Shown: one piece after another, positions 55,601-64,000 of the stretch
How positions within the stretch are numbered: the first letter of the stretch is position 1
Layout of the letters: each line of letters begins with the position of its first letter
Origin: an uncultured Bacteroidales bacterium
GTDB taxonomy: Bacteria > Bacteroidota > Bacteroidia > Bacteroidales > CAIXZF01
Assembly (NCBI GenBank): GCA_903923925.1
Contig: CAIXZF010000072.1
Location: forward strand, 1 to 64,000
Length of the DNA: 64,000 bases
Direction: 5' to 3'
Translations under genes and position numbers: made by a program
The notes under the pieces: model-generated
What the model was told of the DNA's origin: nothing
What the model saw: the letters and a program-made list of their open reading frames with translations, nothing else
The model's database searches: none

Positions 55601-55964
55601 AATTCACTTTTTCGGAAATTAATGGATTCGAAAATGTTACTATTTCCAGATTATTCAGGTAAAGCTTAAATTCGTGACTGTCAATATTAGCATCAATCCC
55701 AAACATCCATATAAACTCCACCGAATCAGCATTCAGATTTCCGGGAATTGTTTCAGTTTCCCATTCAATGTATTCTTTGCTGCTGATAGAACGGATTAAC
55801 ATGGATTTTGTGATATCAGGCTGTAGACTATGATAGTCAAATCCTCCGCCATGTAAGGATTTTGTATATCCCATATAAACAGAATTGTTCTCTGCACACC
55901 GGGATAAAGAATAATCCAGTATTAAAAAGAAAAACAGAAGCGTACATATGATCAGATTTCGCAT
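52647..55964 (-). CDS. GH38 family alpha-mannosidase-like hydrolase, secreted
   Basis: A 1105-residue protein with a signal peptide (about 1-23). The N-terminal ~280 residues are beta-sandwich-like. The GH38 catalytic domain has the zinc motif QHAHTDIGYTRP (about 284-296) and the nucleophile region MQDDVNGAAW (D404 most likely). The C-terminal ~500 residues are the usual GH38 beta domains. GH38 enzymes cleave alpha-mannosides, releasing mannose from N-glycan or mannan type chains. It is first in an operon with a sensor kinase and LytTR regulator; three LytTR-type repeats lie 124-174 bases upstream. No Sus transporters are adjacent. Confidence 0.9.
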   Translation of the reverse strand: MRNLIICTLLFFFLILDYSLSRCAENNSVYMGYTKSLHGGGFDYHSLQPDITKSMLIRSISSKEYIEWETETIPGNLNADSVEFIWMFGIDANIDSHEFKLYLNNLEIVTFSNPLISEKVNWVCKGLKGSSLTFKPLILDKFNDPMGYAFLRVPRSLIISGKPQVLKITGEDAGSRSWYMTFEAGINESVRIVQSDAVIRKDGKLMQPVNFQFSHLGNSIGVRIEIQGAVVKELNIDAGYTSVEILMPLTEKEENYTAGISFGNSPVKTYTFTTSPPHHYTFYFVQHAHTDIGYTRPQTEILPEHLRFIDYALDYCDKTDNYPDASKFRWTCETSWPVREYLNSRPAVQVERLKKRIREGRIEVTGLFLNMSDLYDENILKSSLEPVKLFRKEGIPVKTGMQDDVNGAAWILVDYLKDAGISYLTMGQNDGRALKPFDKPTVFWWESPAGNRILTFRGEHYMHGNYLGILTNDMNAFEKNIFKYINDLQHLNYNYEDICLQFSGYLTDNSPPSTNACELIRSWNEKYEWPKLRLSTISEFPAIIESKYSDKLPVIRGAWPDWWSDGFGSTAIETANGRKSQTDFIANLGLLSMCKFSGSIIPEYADKLISDIRDDLAFWDEHTFTAAESITDPLAENTYVQWGQKAANIWDAVKKNSLLRETAMGLIQGRAGKENVPSLVVFNPLNVERSGTTVVYIDHQILPTDKAFSIVDIEGKTVRALSLSGRDDGNYWAFYLDKLPAFGYKTYRIEVSKQFPAIQQKKKFEGLLENQYYRIQFDTVKGGIRSFIDKESGKELVDPDAPWLLGQFIYERLGKNRNQLELKRLDEVERSSLTNLRFSKYTIEGIWQSITMTGLSKECADMDGVNIEFRLYETEKRLEIMCSMKKLPLTDPEAVYIAFPFKLKNSDIHYDVQGGDVVAGKDQIEGSSADWCAVQNYAAVKSSDFQIILSSPEIPLMQFGDLNIGKFQRKTVVKNPYIFSWVLNNYWTTNFLASQQGELKWSYEITSSKDTSNKFRTIFGWSSRIPFPARVIPASANSFGEKNHSFLPAISSDLLLIVAEPLKQSDSVQFSLREIGGKAATVTNSEKQTFIFKPFESKSVNFSIK

Positions 55965-56087
55965 CTTGGTATTAAATAGGATATCGTAAATTTACTGGAT
56001 AAAAAGTGGATAATAATCCTAAAATTTTGTCCCGTTCTAAAAATACTCATATTTAGAATTGAGACGAATTATTTTTTTGTTTATTTA

Positions 56088-56138
56088 ATGAACGAAGGAT
56101 ATTTACTGATGAACGTATGCTTTTGGTAAACGAACGTA
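56088..56138 (-). promoter_or_regulatory. Three LytTR-type 9-bp direct repeats upstream of GH38 operon
   Basis: On the minus strand, TACGTTCGT (56130-56138), TACGTTCAT (56109-56117) and TTCGTTCAT (56088-56096) occur with exactly 21 bases from start to start, i.e. 12-base spacers. The known LytTR consensus is [TA][AC][CA]GTTN[AG][TG] in direct repeats separated by 12-13 bases. The first two match fully and the third has one mismatch. They lie upstream of the operon that encodes a LytTR regulator, so direct autoregulation and GH38 control are likely. The divergent YitT gene could also be affected. Confidence 0.7.
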
Positions 56139-56197
56139 TTATTGCAAATTGCAAATCTAATACTTTTACTACAACTCTATAATGAGGATTTTAAATT

Positions 56198-57106
56198 ATG
56201 AAGGCAAAAGAAAATTCCGGAAATGAATCAAAAACCAATCAAAAACGAATTACGAATAAAGCTCTCCTGACAGAGGTAAAAACGTACGTAATTATTACGA
56301 TTGGCTTATTTATCAATGCACTAAGCTGGTCAGCTTTTCTAATTCCTTCAAAAATTGTAGGTGGAGGAGTGGCTGGTATTGCCGCACTGGTATTTTTTTC
56401 AACAGGTATACCAGTAGCAATAACCTTACTGGCAATAAATGCCTTCCTTATTCTTATTGCAATAAGGATACTGGGAACATCATTTGGTATTAAAACTATC
56501 TATTCTATACTCGTGTTATCATTTTTTCTGGCAATATTACCCTACTATATCAAGGAAGCTGTTGTTCCTGAGCGATTTATGTCCGCAATCCTGGGTGGGA
56601 TTCTATGTGGAGTAAGTGTTGGCCTTATTTTTACAAGAGGAGGATCAACTGGTGGTACAGATATTATTGCAATGATTGCAAATAAATTCAGAAATATCAG
56701 TCAGGGCAAAGTAATTCTGTTCTGCGATGTCTTCATAATTGCTTCTTCATGGCTGGTCTTCAGATCGCTTGAAACAATTGTGTATGGTTATGTTGCAATG
56801 GGAGTAACTTCATATTCAATAGATCTGCTTCTAACCGGATCAAAACAAAGCGTCCAGATGTTTATTGTATCAAAAGAAAGTCAGGCTGTTGCTGATAAAA
56901 TTGCAAATGAGGTTGGTCGTGGCGTTACATTTATAAAGGGTAGGGGATGGTATACCAACGAAGATTCGGATATCGTAATGGTTGTGGTACGGAAAAGAGA
57001 ATCCCAATTGGTGTTCAGAGCAGTAAAAGAGATAGACCCGGATGCATTTATTTCTTTGGGGAGTGTAATGGGTGTATATGGAAAGGGTTTCGACAGGCTT
57101 CGCTAA
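56198..57106 (+). CDS. YitT family membrane protein (DUF2179)
   Basis: A 302-residue protein with about five membrane segments (from about residue 30; SWSAFLIPSKIVGGGVAGIA is the family start) and a soluble C-terminal DUF2179 domain (about 220-295; MFIVSKESQAVADKIANEVG, FIKGRGWYT). The RGGSTGGTDIIAMI motif is typical. Function of the family is unknown; some members are nucleotide-responsive or transport-related. Divergent from the GH38 operon and convergent with mreD, ending 1 base from its stop. Confidence 0.9.
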   Translation: MKAKENSGNESKTNQKRITNKALLTEVKTYVIITIGLFINALSWSAFLIPSKIVGGGVAGIAALVFFSTGIPVAITLLAINAFLILIAIRILGTSFGIKTIYSILVLSFFLAILPYYIKEAVVPERFMSAILGGILCGVSVGLIFTRGGSTGGTDIIAMIANKFRNISQGKVILFCDVFIIASSWLVFRSLETIVYGYVAMGVTSYSIDLLLTGSKQSVQMFIVSKESQAVADKIANEVGRGVTFIKGRGWYTNEDSDIVMVVVRKRESQLVFRAVKEIDPDAFISLGSVMGVYGKGFDRLR

Positions 57107-57107
57107 C

Positions 57108-57626
57108 TTAGTCTTTCTGTTTAATATTGTAGATAAGATATTGACTTAACAAAATGATTGAAAGCGTGAGAGTTGAATTAAGTATAATCCTCCAGAGTGT
57201 AATAAAAAATTCGCTGAACCTGAATGCTTCAAGGAAAAACAGGATAAAATGATGAGCAATAATCATCAGGATGGAATAAGTTAGGAACCAACTAAATCCC
57301 AGGTCTTTAATTCCAGGACGTATTCCCGGCTCATATTCCTTTTTGGAGGTAATCATTCGTAAAATTGCCGGCCTGGAAAAAGCCATAAATGTACTTGCTG
57401 CAGCATGAATCCCATAGCTGTTCGAAAATGAGTCAATGCAAAGCCCGATTGCGAAGGAGGACACAAGCAGCAGCCATTTTGGAGTTTCAAAAGGCAACAA
57501 CAAGATATATAATACATAAAGATATGGGTTCATATACCCGCCCAGATTGATTCTATTCAGAATTAAAACCTGGATTAGCACAAGCAGAATAAAACGAATC
57601 AGGTTTGATGTTAACTTATTATTCAT
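57108..57626 (-). CDS. mreD: Rod-shape-determining protein MreD
   Basis: A 172-residue membrane protein of about five segments, directly after MreC, overlapping its 3' end by 8 bases. The hydrophobic profile, length and position fit MreD, which links the MreB cytoskeleton to wall synthesis. The central GLCIDSFSNSYGIHAAASTF matches the family pattern. Further shape genes (pbp2, rodA), often next in Bacteroidales, are not adjacent; the following gene is on the opposite strand. Confidence 0.9.
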   Translation of the reverse strand: MNNKLTSNLIRFILLVLIQVLILNRINLGGYMNPYLYVLYILLLPFETPKWLLLVSSFAIGLCIDSFSNSYGIHAAASTFMAFSRPAILRMITSKKEYEPGIRPGIKDLGFSWFLTYSILMIIAHHFILFFLEAFRFSEFFITLWRIILNSTLTLSIILLSQYLIYNIKQKD

Positions 57627-58449
57627 CTACTTTAAATTGTTCAAGTTGAAGTTGCTCTTCTTTAAACAGGTTAACAACCACATAAACATAAGCGAGTTTG
57701 TTGTAATCCTGAGAAAAATCAAGCGTAATATCATAAAAGTTATATCCCTTGTCAACTGTAAAATCTCTTATTCTTCCTATCATTACTCCTGACGGATAAA
57801 TATGGGAATACCCGCTTGTAACTACTGTGTCACCTTTTTTAATAAGCACATTTGCAGGGATATCATTCAAAGTTCCATGCTGATAGTGTTCTCCATCCCA
57901 GGTAATAGTACCAACAAACCCATTTTTTTTGATTTTCGCTGATATCTTGGTTTGTTTATGTAACACAGAGTTCACCCAGGCAAAATTTGTGGATACTTTC
58001 GTTACAATACCAACAATACCATCGGGAGCAATTACTGCCATATCCTGCCTTATTCCGTCAACAAGGCCTTTATCCAGCATGATATAGTTGTTTCTTCTGG
58101 TTACAGAATTACTGATAACTTTAGCAGGAATAAACTGGTATTGTTGCTTGAACACTGTATCGTTTTTCGAATATACCTGTTTGAATTTCTTAATAATTAA
58201 TTCGGGAATTTGCGACCTTAGTCTTGAATTCTCCTCGGCAAGCCTTGTATTTGCTTCCTTTAACCTGAGGTATTCCGTAACATTATTAACAGAATTTTCC
58301 ATACGGCCGGTAATCTCGCCTGATACACTCAGCGCAATTGAACGGTGGAAAGTATGATTGTTTACTGTGAGGTAAACAGCAAATGACTCCAGTATCAGGA
58401 ATACGATAATGAAATAATTGCGCAGTAGGAAATTAAAGAAATAGCGCAT
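57619..58449 (-). CDS. mreC: Rod-shape-determining protein MreC
   Basis: A 276-residue protein from the ATG 58447-58449; the TTG 15 bases earlier is less likely. One N-terminal membrane helix (RYFFNFLLRNYFIIVFLILE), a coiled coil (about 60-90, LRLKEANTRLAEENSRLRSQ), then the beta-rich periplasmic MreC domain (PAKVISNSVTRRNNYIMLDK, GIVTKVS, VVTSGYSHIYPSGVMIGRI). It organises the peptidoglycan synthesis complex with MreB and MreD. Operon order purH-mreB-mreC-mreD is standard for the group. Its start is 98 bases after mreB. Confidence 0.93.
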   Translation of the reverse strand: MRYFFNFLLRNYFIIVFLILESFAVYLTVNNHTFHRSIALSVSGEITGRMENSVNNVTEYLRLKEANTRLAEENSRLRSQIPELIIKKFKQVYSKNDTVFKQQYQFIPAKVISNSVTRRNNYIMLDKGLVDGIRQDMAVIAPDGIVGIVTKVSTNFAWVNSVLHKQTKISAKIKKNGFVGTITWDGEHYQHGTLNDIPANVLIKKGDTVVTSGYSHIYPSGVMIGRIRDFTVDKGYNFYDITLDFSQDYNKLAYVYVVVNLFKEEQLQLEQFKVDE

Positions 58450-58547
58450 AGCCTGATATTGCAAATAATTAGTTATGCAAAAATAGGAAAATCCTGTTTG
58501 CCTTTTGGCTTAATAGGTTCTGCCCCCGGGCAGAAAATGGATAAGTC

Positions 58548-59570
58548 CTATTTGATAAGGAAGTTGAATTTATCGAAGTTCTTCAGCGCAATGCCTGTCC
58601 CACGGGCAACGGACCGTAAAGGATCTTCTGCCAGGTGAACCGGAAGTTTGGTTTTCAGGTGAATACGTTTGTCGAGTCCTCTTAGTAAGGCACCACCACC
58701 GGCCAGGTAAATTCCTGTACGGTAAATGTCAGCCGAAAGTTCTGGCGGAGTCATTTCCAGTGCATTTAAAACAGCTGCTTCAATTTTAGAAATGGATTTG
58801 TCAAGTGCATGAGCAATCTCAGCATAATTAACCATAATTTCTTTTGGGATTCCGGTTAACATGTCGCGGCCATGTACAGGGTAATCGTCAGGTGGATTAT
58901 CAATATCGGTTATTGCAGCTCCAACCTCTATTTTAATCCTTTCAGAAGTACGCTCTCCAATATTAATATTATGCTGTTTACGCATATATTCCTCTATATC
59001 AGCATTAAAATCATCACCAGCAATTCGGATTGATTTGTTATTTACAATACCACCCAATGCAATAACAGCGATTTCTGATGTTCCTCCGCCAATGTCAATA
59101 ATCATATTTCCTGTTGGTTCCAGCACATCAATACCGATTCCAATAGCAGCTGCCATTGGTTCATGAATCAGTCTTACTTCTTTTGCACCTGCCTGTTCTG
59201 CTGAGTCTTTTACCGCACGTTCTTCAACTTCAGTAATTCCGGAAGGAATACAGATTACCATACGTAATGCAGGTGGAAAAAGGGAGCGGCGCACTCCAAT
59301 CATTTTAATCATCTCCCTGATCATATGCTCAGCAGCCTGGAAATCAGCAATAACTCCATCACGTAATGGACGGATTGTCTTAATGTTCTCATGGGTTTTA
59401 CCATGCATCATCATTGCTTTCTTACCAACAGCTATAATTTTTCCGCTTGAGCGCTCTATTGCTACAATTGATGGCTCGTCCACAACGATCTTATCGTTAT
59501 AAATAATGATCGTATTAGCCGTTCCAAGGTCAATAGCGATTTCTTTAGTCAGAAATGAAAAGAGTCCCAT
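58548..59570 (-). CDS. mreB: Rod-shape-determining actin homolog MreB
   Basis: A 340-residue actin-fold protein. Phosphate loops and the nucleotide pocket are seen in AIDLGTANTIIIYNDKIVV, GNMIIDIGGGTSEIAVIALG and the final YLAGGGALLRGLDKRI. Length and sequence are typical. It polymerises under the inner membrane to guide wall synthesis. It lies 21 bases after purH and ahead of mreC and mreD. Confidence 0.97.
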   Translation of the reverse strand: MGLFSFLTKEIAIDLGTANTIIIYNDKIVVDEPSIVAIERSSGKIIAVGKKAMMMHGKTHENIKTIRPLRDGVIADFQAAEHMIREMIKMIGVRRSLFPPALRMVICIPSGITEVEERAVKDSAEQAGAKEVRLIHEPMAAAIGIGIDVLEPTGNMIIDIGGGTSEIAVIALGGIVNNKSIRIAGDDFNADIEEYMRKQHNINIGERTSERIKIEVGAAITDIDNPPDDYPVHGRDMLTGIPKEIMVNYAEIAHALDKSISKIEAAVLNALEMTPPELSADIYRTGIYLAGGGALLRGLDKRIHLKTKLPVHLAEDPLRSVARGTGIALKNFDKFNFLIK

Positions 59571-59591
59571 ATGCTATTCTTTATTATTCTT

Positions 59592-61109
59592 TTAATGTTT
59601 AAAATGTCTGAAGCCTGTGAAGACCATCCGCATACCGTTTTCTGTACAGTAATTGATAGAATCCTCATCCCTCACTGAGCCACCGGGCTCAATAATTGCA
59701 TCAATTCCTTCTATATGTGCAATCTCAACACAATCAGGGAAAGGGAAAAACGCATCAGACGCCATAACAGCACCTTTCAGGTCAAACCCGAAGGTTCTGG
59801 CTTTAAGGATAGCCTGCCTCAGCGCATCAACCCTTGAGGTTTGCCCTACCCCGCTTGCAATAAGTTGCCTGTTTCGAGCAAGCACTATTGCATTAGATTT
59901 GGTATGTTTCACAATAATATTGGCAAATAGCAGATCTTCTATTTCCTGCTGACCAGGAGGTAATGTAGTAACTACCTTTAAATCACTTGCCAATTCTCTT
60001 TTAGTATCTTTATCCTGTTCAATCACTCCGTTTAAAACCGATTTAAATTGCCTTTGAGGAAGCATCACCGGTTTAGCCTGCAAAATTATTCTATTTTTCT
60101 TGCTTTGAAGCACTTCCATTGCATTTTTTTCAAAACCGGGAGCAATCAGAATCTCAAAGAACAACTTGTTAATTTCTTCAGCTGCCTCAAGGTCAACAAG
60201 CCTGTTCGTTGCAAGGATACCTCCAAATGCCGAAATGGGATCGCCCGCAAGCGCATCCAGATAGGCCTGTTTTACACTCTGCCTCACTGCTACCCCACAT
60301 GCATTTGTATGCTTTATAATTACAAAAGCCGTATCCTCAAATTCACGAATCAGGTCCATTGCGGCATCAATATCAACTAAATTGTTGTAAGATATAGCTT
60401 TACCATGAATCTGGTTGAAAATTTCATCCAGGTTTCCATGAAAGACTCCAACCTGGTGTGGATTTTCTCCATACCGAAGTACCTCATGCTTCGCAATACT
60501 TGATTTGAAAAAGTTTAAATTCTCCTTTCGGTTGAAATATTCATAGATAGCAGTATCATAATGACTTGAAACATTAAATGCATAGGTCGCAAAAGTTCTC
60601 CTGTCTTCATAACCTATAGAACCGCTTCCAGATCTGATTAGTTCCATGAATTGAGAATAATATTCAGATGAAGGAACAATTATTACATCTTTAAAATTTT
60701 TGGCTGCAGCTCTGATAAGGCTAATGCCACCAATATCGATTTTCTCAATAACTTCTTCTTCAGATGCTCCCGAAGCCAATGTCTCCTCAAAAGGATACAA
60801 ATCAACGATAACTGCATCGATTTCAGGTATCAGGTACAATTCTGCCTCACGTTGATCCTGAACCTGGTCGCGACGTGAAAGAATTCCTCCGAAAATTCTC
60901 GGATGAAGTGTTTTTACTCTTCCACCTAAAATTGAAGGATATTCTGTGATGCTTTCAACACTTTTTGCCTCAATTCCAAGATTAGTTACAAATTCGTAGG
61001 TTCCGCCAGTCGAAATTATCTCAATTCCCTGGTCATTAAGTGCCCTGATCAGAGGTTCGAGCCCTTCTTTATGGTATACAGATACTAAAACTCGTTTAAT
61101 TTTTTTCAA
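59592..61109 (-). CDS. purH: Bifunctional AICAR formyltransferase/IMP cyclohydrolase
   Basis: A 505-residue PurH, carrying out the last two steps of IMP synthesis. The N-terminal MGS-like IMP-cyclohydrolase domain has GIEIISTGGTYEFV and GGRVKTLHPRIFGGIL; the C-terminal AICAR transformylase domain has KHTNACGVAV, KHTKSNAIVLA, GVGQTSRVDAL and SDAFFPFPDCVE. The start is a TTG (61107-61109): family alignment (MKKIKRVLVSVYHKEGLEPL) and a GGGAGA Shine-Dalgarno-like motif about 6 bases before it fit, and no ATG is nearby. First gene of the purH-mreBCD cluster. Confidence 0.95.
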   Translation of the reverse strand: MKKIKRVLVSVYHKEGLEPLIRALNDQGIEIISTGGTYEFVTNLGIEAKSVESITEYPSILGGRVKTLHPRIFGGILSRRDQVQDQREAELYLIPEIDAVIVDLYPFEETLASGASEEEVIEKIDIGGISLIRAAAKNFKDVIIVPSSEYYSQFMELIRSGSGSIGYEDRRTFATYAFNVSSHYDTAIYEYFNRKENLNFFKSSIAKHEVLRYGENPHQVGVFHGNLDEIFNQIHGKAISYNNLVDIDAAMDLIREFEDTAFVIIKHTNACGVAVRQSVKQAYLDALAGDPISAFGGILATNRLVDLEAAEEINKLFFEILIAPGFEKNAMEVLQSKKNRIILQAKPVMLPQRQFKSVLNGVIEQDKDTKRELASDLKVVTTLPPGQQEIEDLLFANIIVKHTKSNAIVLARNRQLIASGVGQTSRVDALRQAILKARTFGFDLKGAVMASDAFFPFPDCVEIAHIEGIDAIIEPGGSVRDEDSINYCTENGMRMVFTGFRHFKH

Positions 61110-61261
61110 TAGATCTCCCTTTTATAAAAAACTTATGGTCGGAAAAAAAATAAATATCTCATTTTCAGGTTATTGAAAATAAGAATTTCCCCGATACAAT
61201 TCATGCAATTTTATTAAAAACCTAAGCAAATTACAACTAATTTCGTTACAAAATTCTAAGA

Positions 61262-62530
61262 ATGCCCAAGTCACAGTCTTTTCTTATCCTGAAACTTATA
61301 CGGGAGAGCTATTTATTTGCCCTGAATGCTATTGTTGTTAATAAACTCAGAACATTACTCTCGCTGCTTGGAATCACTATCGGAATATTTTCTGTTATTT
61401 CTGTTTTTACGGTTTTCGATTCAATGGAGAGGGAAGTAAGGAGTAGTATTGAATCCTTGGGAAATAATGTACTTTTTATAGAAAAGTGGCCATGGTCGAT
61501 GGGTGGTGAATATCCCTGGTGGAAATATATGAAAAGGCCGGAAGGTAAGTTAAAGGAAATGGAGGAACTCCGGCGCAGAAGTGCAACGGCTGAAACCGCA
61601 GCGTTTATGATACAGACTCAGCGAACGGTTAAATTCAGGAATAACAGTATAGAAAGTGCGAATATTCTGGCTGTTTCTTACGATTACGACAAACTTTTCG
61701 TTTATGAGATTCAGGAGGGAAGATATTTTTCGGTGCTTGAATCAGGTTCAGGCAGGCCGGTTTGCCTGATTGGTAGCGAGATTGCTAAAAATCTTTTCCC
61801 GGACGAAAACTCGGTCGGAAAAAAAATTAAAGTCTGGGGCAGAGAAGTAGAAGTAATCGGACTTTACAAAAAAGTGGGAAGTGGAATGTTTGGTAATTCA
61901 CCAGATGATAATATTTTAGTTCCGGTTAGTTTTGCAAGGAATTTCGTTGATATGGATGGTGATTTTGTTGGGACTACAATTATGGTAAAAGCCAGACCAA
62001 ATGTTACCAACGCTGAAATGCGCGATGAACTCACAGGAATTATGAGATCCATAAGAAAAACAAAACCCGGAGCCGAAGAAAACTTTTCTATCAATGAAAC
62101 CAGTCTTATTAGTAAGGGGTTCGATGAACTATTTGGTGTAATCTCAATGGTTGGCTGGATTATCGGCGGATTTTCATTGTTGGTAGGCGGATTTGGAATT
62201 GCTAACATTATGTTTGTTTCTGTTAAAGAAAGAACCAGCATTATTGGAATTCAAAAATCTCTTGGGGCGAAAAACTATTTTATTCTATTCCAATTTTTAT
62301 TTGAAGCTATTTTCCTCTCATTATTTGGTGGTATTATTGGTTTGATTATCATTTTTATAGCGACTAAAATTGTGTCCAGTAGTTTTGAAATGACACTCAT
62401 CCTTACTCAGGGAAATATTTTTCTCGGCGTTTTTGTGTCAGCAGCTATCGGTTTGATATCAGGTATTATCCCTGCCTGGAATGCTTCAAGACTCAATCCT
62501 GTTGACGCAATCAGATCAACCGGAGCCTGA
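61262..62530 (+). CDS. MacB/FtsX-type ABC transporter permease
   Basis: A 422-residue inner-membrane protein with the usual four segments: an N-terminal one (RTLLSLLGITIGIFSVISVF), a periplasmic MacB_PCD domain, then three C-terminal FtsX-type segments (SLLVGGFGIANIMFVSVKER, GIIGLIIIFIATKIV, GVFVSAAIGLISGIIPAWNA) and the terminal RLNPVDAIR motif. The ATPase partner is not beside it. The substrate (lipoprotein, peptide or drug) is unknown. It sits between purH and recJ and is read with recJ. Confidence 0.9.
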   Translation: MPKSQSFLILKLIRESYLFALNAIVVNKLRTLLSLLGITIGIFSVISVFTVFDSMEREVRSSIESLGNNVLFIEKWPWSMGGEYPWWKYMKRPEGKLKEMEELRRRSATAETAAFMIQTQRTVKFRNNSIESANILAVSYDYDKLFVYEIQEGRYFSVLESGSGRPVCLIGSEIAKNLFPDENSVGKKIKVWGREVEVIGLYKKVGSGMFGNSPDDNILVPVSFARNFVDMDGDFVGTTIMVKARPNVTNAEMRDELTGIMRSIRKTKPGAEENFSINETSLISKGFDELFGVISMVGWIIGGFSLLVGGFGIANIMFVSVKERTSIIGIQKSLGAKNYFILFQFLFEAIFLSLFGGIIGLIIIFIATKIVSSSFEMTLILTQGNIFLGVFVSAAIGLISGIIPAWNASRLNPVDAIRSTGA

Positions 62531-62691
62531 AAAATTCCCTTTGAAATCCTGGTTTTATAAAAGAAGTTTCTTTTTTTTAGAATAACTGGGCAATTATCAA
62601 AATTCCTCTTAAATTTGTTCAGCCCGGGAAAGAGATTTTTTGGGTGTATTTGGTATTGTAGAAAGTCAAACAAGTTCTAAGGTTATTGTAA

Positions 62692-64000
62692 ATGGATAAA
62701 CGTTGGGTCATAAAACCTCAGGGAGACGACAAGATCATCGATGAGCTTGCCCTGACCCTCGATATCGATAAAAACCTTGCAAATCTTCTCGTCCAGAGAG
62801 GTATAGAAACATTTGAGCAGGCGCGTGATTTTTTCAGGCCCGACTTAACACTTCTGCACGATCCTTTCCTGATGAAGGATATGGATAAAGCTGTTACCCG
62901 AATCAGGGAAGCCTTTAGCAAAGATGAAAAAATTCTTATTTACGGCGATTATGATGTTGATGGAACAACAGCGGTAGCACTCGTTTTTACCTTCATACAA
63001 CAGTTCTATTCAAAAGTCGATTTTTATATTCCTGACAGATACTCAGAGGGTTACGGAATTTCAATCAAAGGAATAGATTTTGCGGCTGAAAACGGTTTTA
63101 CTTTGATTCTGGCTCTTGATTGTGGTATTAAAGCCATCGAAAAAATTGAATATGCCCAAAGTAAAGGGGTTGAATTTATTATTGGCGATCATCACCGCCC
63201 AGGCGATGAGTTACCTAAGGCCTGCGCTGTTCTCGATCCAAAGAGGGCTGATTGTGAGTACCCTTATAAAGAATTATCAGGTTGTGGTATTGGATTTAAA
63301 TTTTGCCAGGCATTAGCACAGGAAACAGGTTTCCCTTTCGAAAAATTATCGAAGTTTCTTGACCTGGTTGTTGTTAGTATTGCATCTGATATTGTTCCCA
63401 TTACAGGTGAAAACAGGATTTTGGCCTATTATGGATTGAAGTTGCTAAATACAAAACCGAGACCCGGTCTTGAAGCAATTCTGCAATTCAGCAATATCCG
63501 GCGGCGCGATTTATCAATGGTAAGCACCAACGGAAATAGTTTCCTCTTTTCAAAAGAACTTACAATAAGTGATCTGGTTTTTCTTGTTGGGCCTCGCATT
63601 AATGCAGCCGGACGTATCGAGAGCGGGAAAAACTCTGTTGAATTGTTAATTTCAAAAGACCTGCCAGCAGCAAATAAAATTGCTGAACAGATCAATAAAA
63701 ATAATACAGAAAGAAAAAACCTGGATACTCTGATAACTCAGCAGGCTCTTGAAATGATTACTAAGGATGTTACCCAGAGTGAGCATAGAACCACTGTTGT
63801 TTATCATCCCGACTGGCACAAAGGTGTTATAGGAATTGTGGCTTCAAGATTAACTGAATATTATTACAGACCGACTATTGTGCTTTCGATGTCGAACGAA
63901 TTAATAACTGGTTCAGCCAGGTCGATTAAGGATTTTGATATTTATGACGCAATTGATTCCTGCAGCGATCTGCTCGAACATTTCGGAGGACATAAATATG
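62692..64000 (+). CDS. recJ: Single-stranded-DNA exonuclease RecJ, partial
   Basis: The first 436 residues of RecJ from an ATG at 62692-62694, cut by the window end. DHH-superfamily motifs are present: GDYDVDGTTA (manganese site), GDHHRPGDELP (the DHH motif), VVVSIASDIVP, and LVGPRINAAGRIESG. The C-terminal DHHA1 part (VVYHPDWHKGVIGIVASRLT) has begun and the window stops inside EHFGGHKY. RecJ degrades single-stranded DNA 5'-3' in recombination and mismatch repair. The gene looks intact as far as it goes. Confidence 0.95.
   Translation, partial: MDKRWVIKPQGDDKIIDELALTLDIDKNLANLLVQRGIETFEQARDFFRPDLTLLHDPFLMKDMDKAVTRIREAFSKDEKILIYGDYDVDGTTAVALVFTFIQQFYSKVDFYIPDRYSEGYGISIKGIDFAAENGFTLILALDCGIKAIEKIEYAQSKGVEFIIGDHHRPGDELPKACAVLDPKRADCEYPYKELSGCGIGFKFCQALAQETGFPFEKLSKFLDLVVVSIASDIVPITGENRILAYYGLKLLNTKPRPGLEAILQFSNIRRRDLSMVSTNGNSFLFSKELTISDLVFLVGPRINAAGRIESGKNSVELLISKDLPAANKIAEQINKNNTERKNLDTLITQQALEMITKDVTQSEHRTTVVYHPDWHKGVIGIVASRLTEYYYRPTIVLSMSNELITGSARSIKDFDIYDAIDSCSDLLEHFGGHKY

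Overview
The window looks like chromosomal DNA of a member of the Bacteroidota, probably of the Bacteroidales/Marinilabiliales type. The evidence is a low-GC, AT-rich intergenic background, many secreted proteins ending in type IX secretion (T9SS) sorting domains, a TonB-dependent receptor with an N-terminal carboxypeptidase-regulatory-like domain, LytTR and propeller-type two-component proteins, TAnnTTTG-type -7 promoter boxes, and the housekeeping order purH-mreB-mreC-mreD with recJ nearby. No rRNA, tRNA or CRISPR array is visible.

Layout. 0-2.4 kb: small hypothetical genes, two tandem structured-RNA candidates (609-832) and a T9SS cargo gene. 2.6-12 kb: an accessory (defence-like) island holding a HigBA toxin-antitoxin pair with a large operator palindrome, a stand-alone AlbA_2-type C-terminus, an unknown 201-residue protein, a frameshifted RhuM gene, a Septu-like PtuA/PtuB pair, a GxxExxY protein, a Fic protein with an AbiEi-like N-terminus, and a possible ArdC remnant. 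Three diverged copies of one gene 3' end plus its terminator separate the modules of this island. 12-18.5 kb: one 2078-residue multidomain T9SS protein. 19-30 kb: a decayed T9SS gene, then a minus-strand operon of a beta-helix protein, three T9SS proteins sharing an N-terminal domain, a TonB-dependent receptor and a FISUMP lipoprotein. 30-35 kb: CPBP protease, a candidate small RNA, a truncated LpxH-like phosphoesterase, and a glycosyltransferase/GH13 pair.

35-64 kb: MarC, a second glycosyltransferase, an OmpA-domain protein with a small secreted partner, a T9SS protein, a DUF4143 ATPase with paired palindromic operators, a SNF2 helicase, a sigma factor/anti-sigma-barrel/T9SS-PKD operon, a GH38 alpha-mannosidase/sensor kinase/LytTR regulator operon preceded by three LytTR-type binding repeats, YitT, the purH-mreBCD cluster, an ABC permease and the start of recJ (cut by the window end).

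The strongest unexplained signals are the tandem structured RNAs, the repeated 3' gene ends that partition the defence modules, the secreted-protein/TonB operon with its shared unknown domain, and the LytTR operator array.
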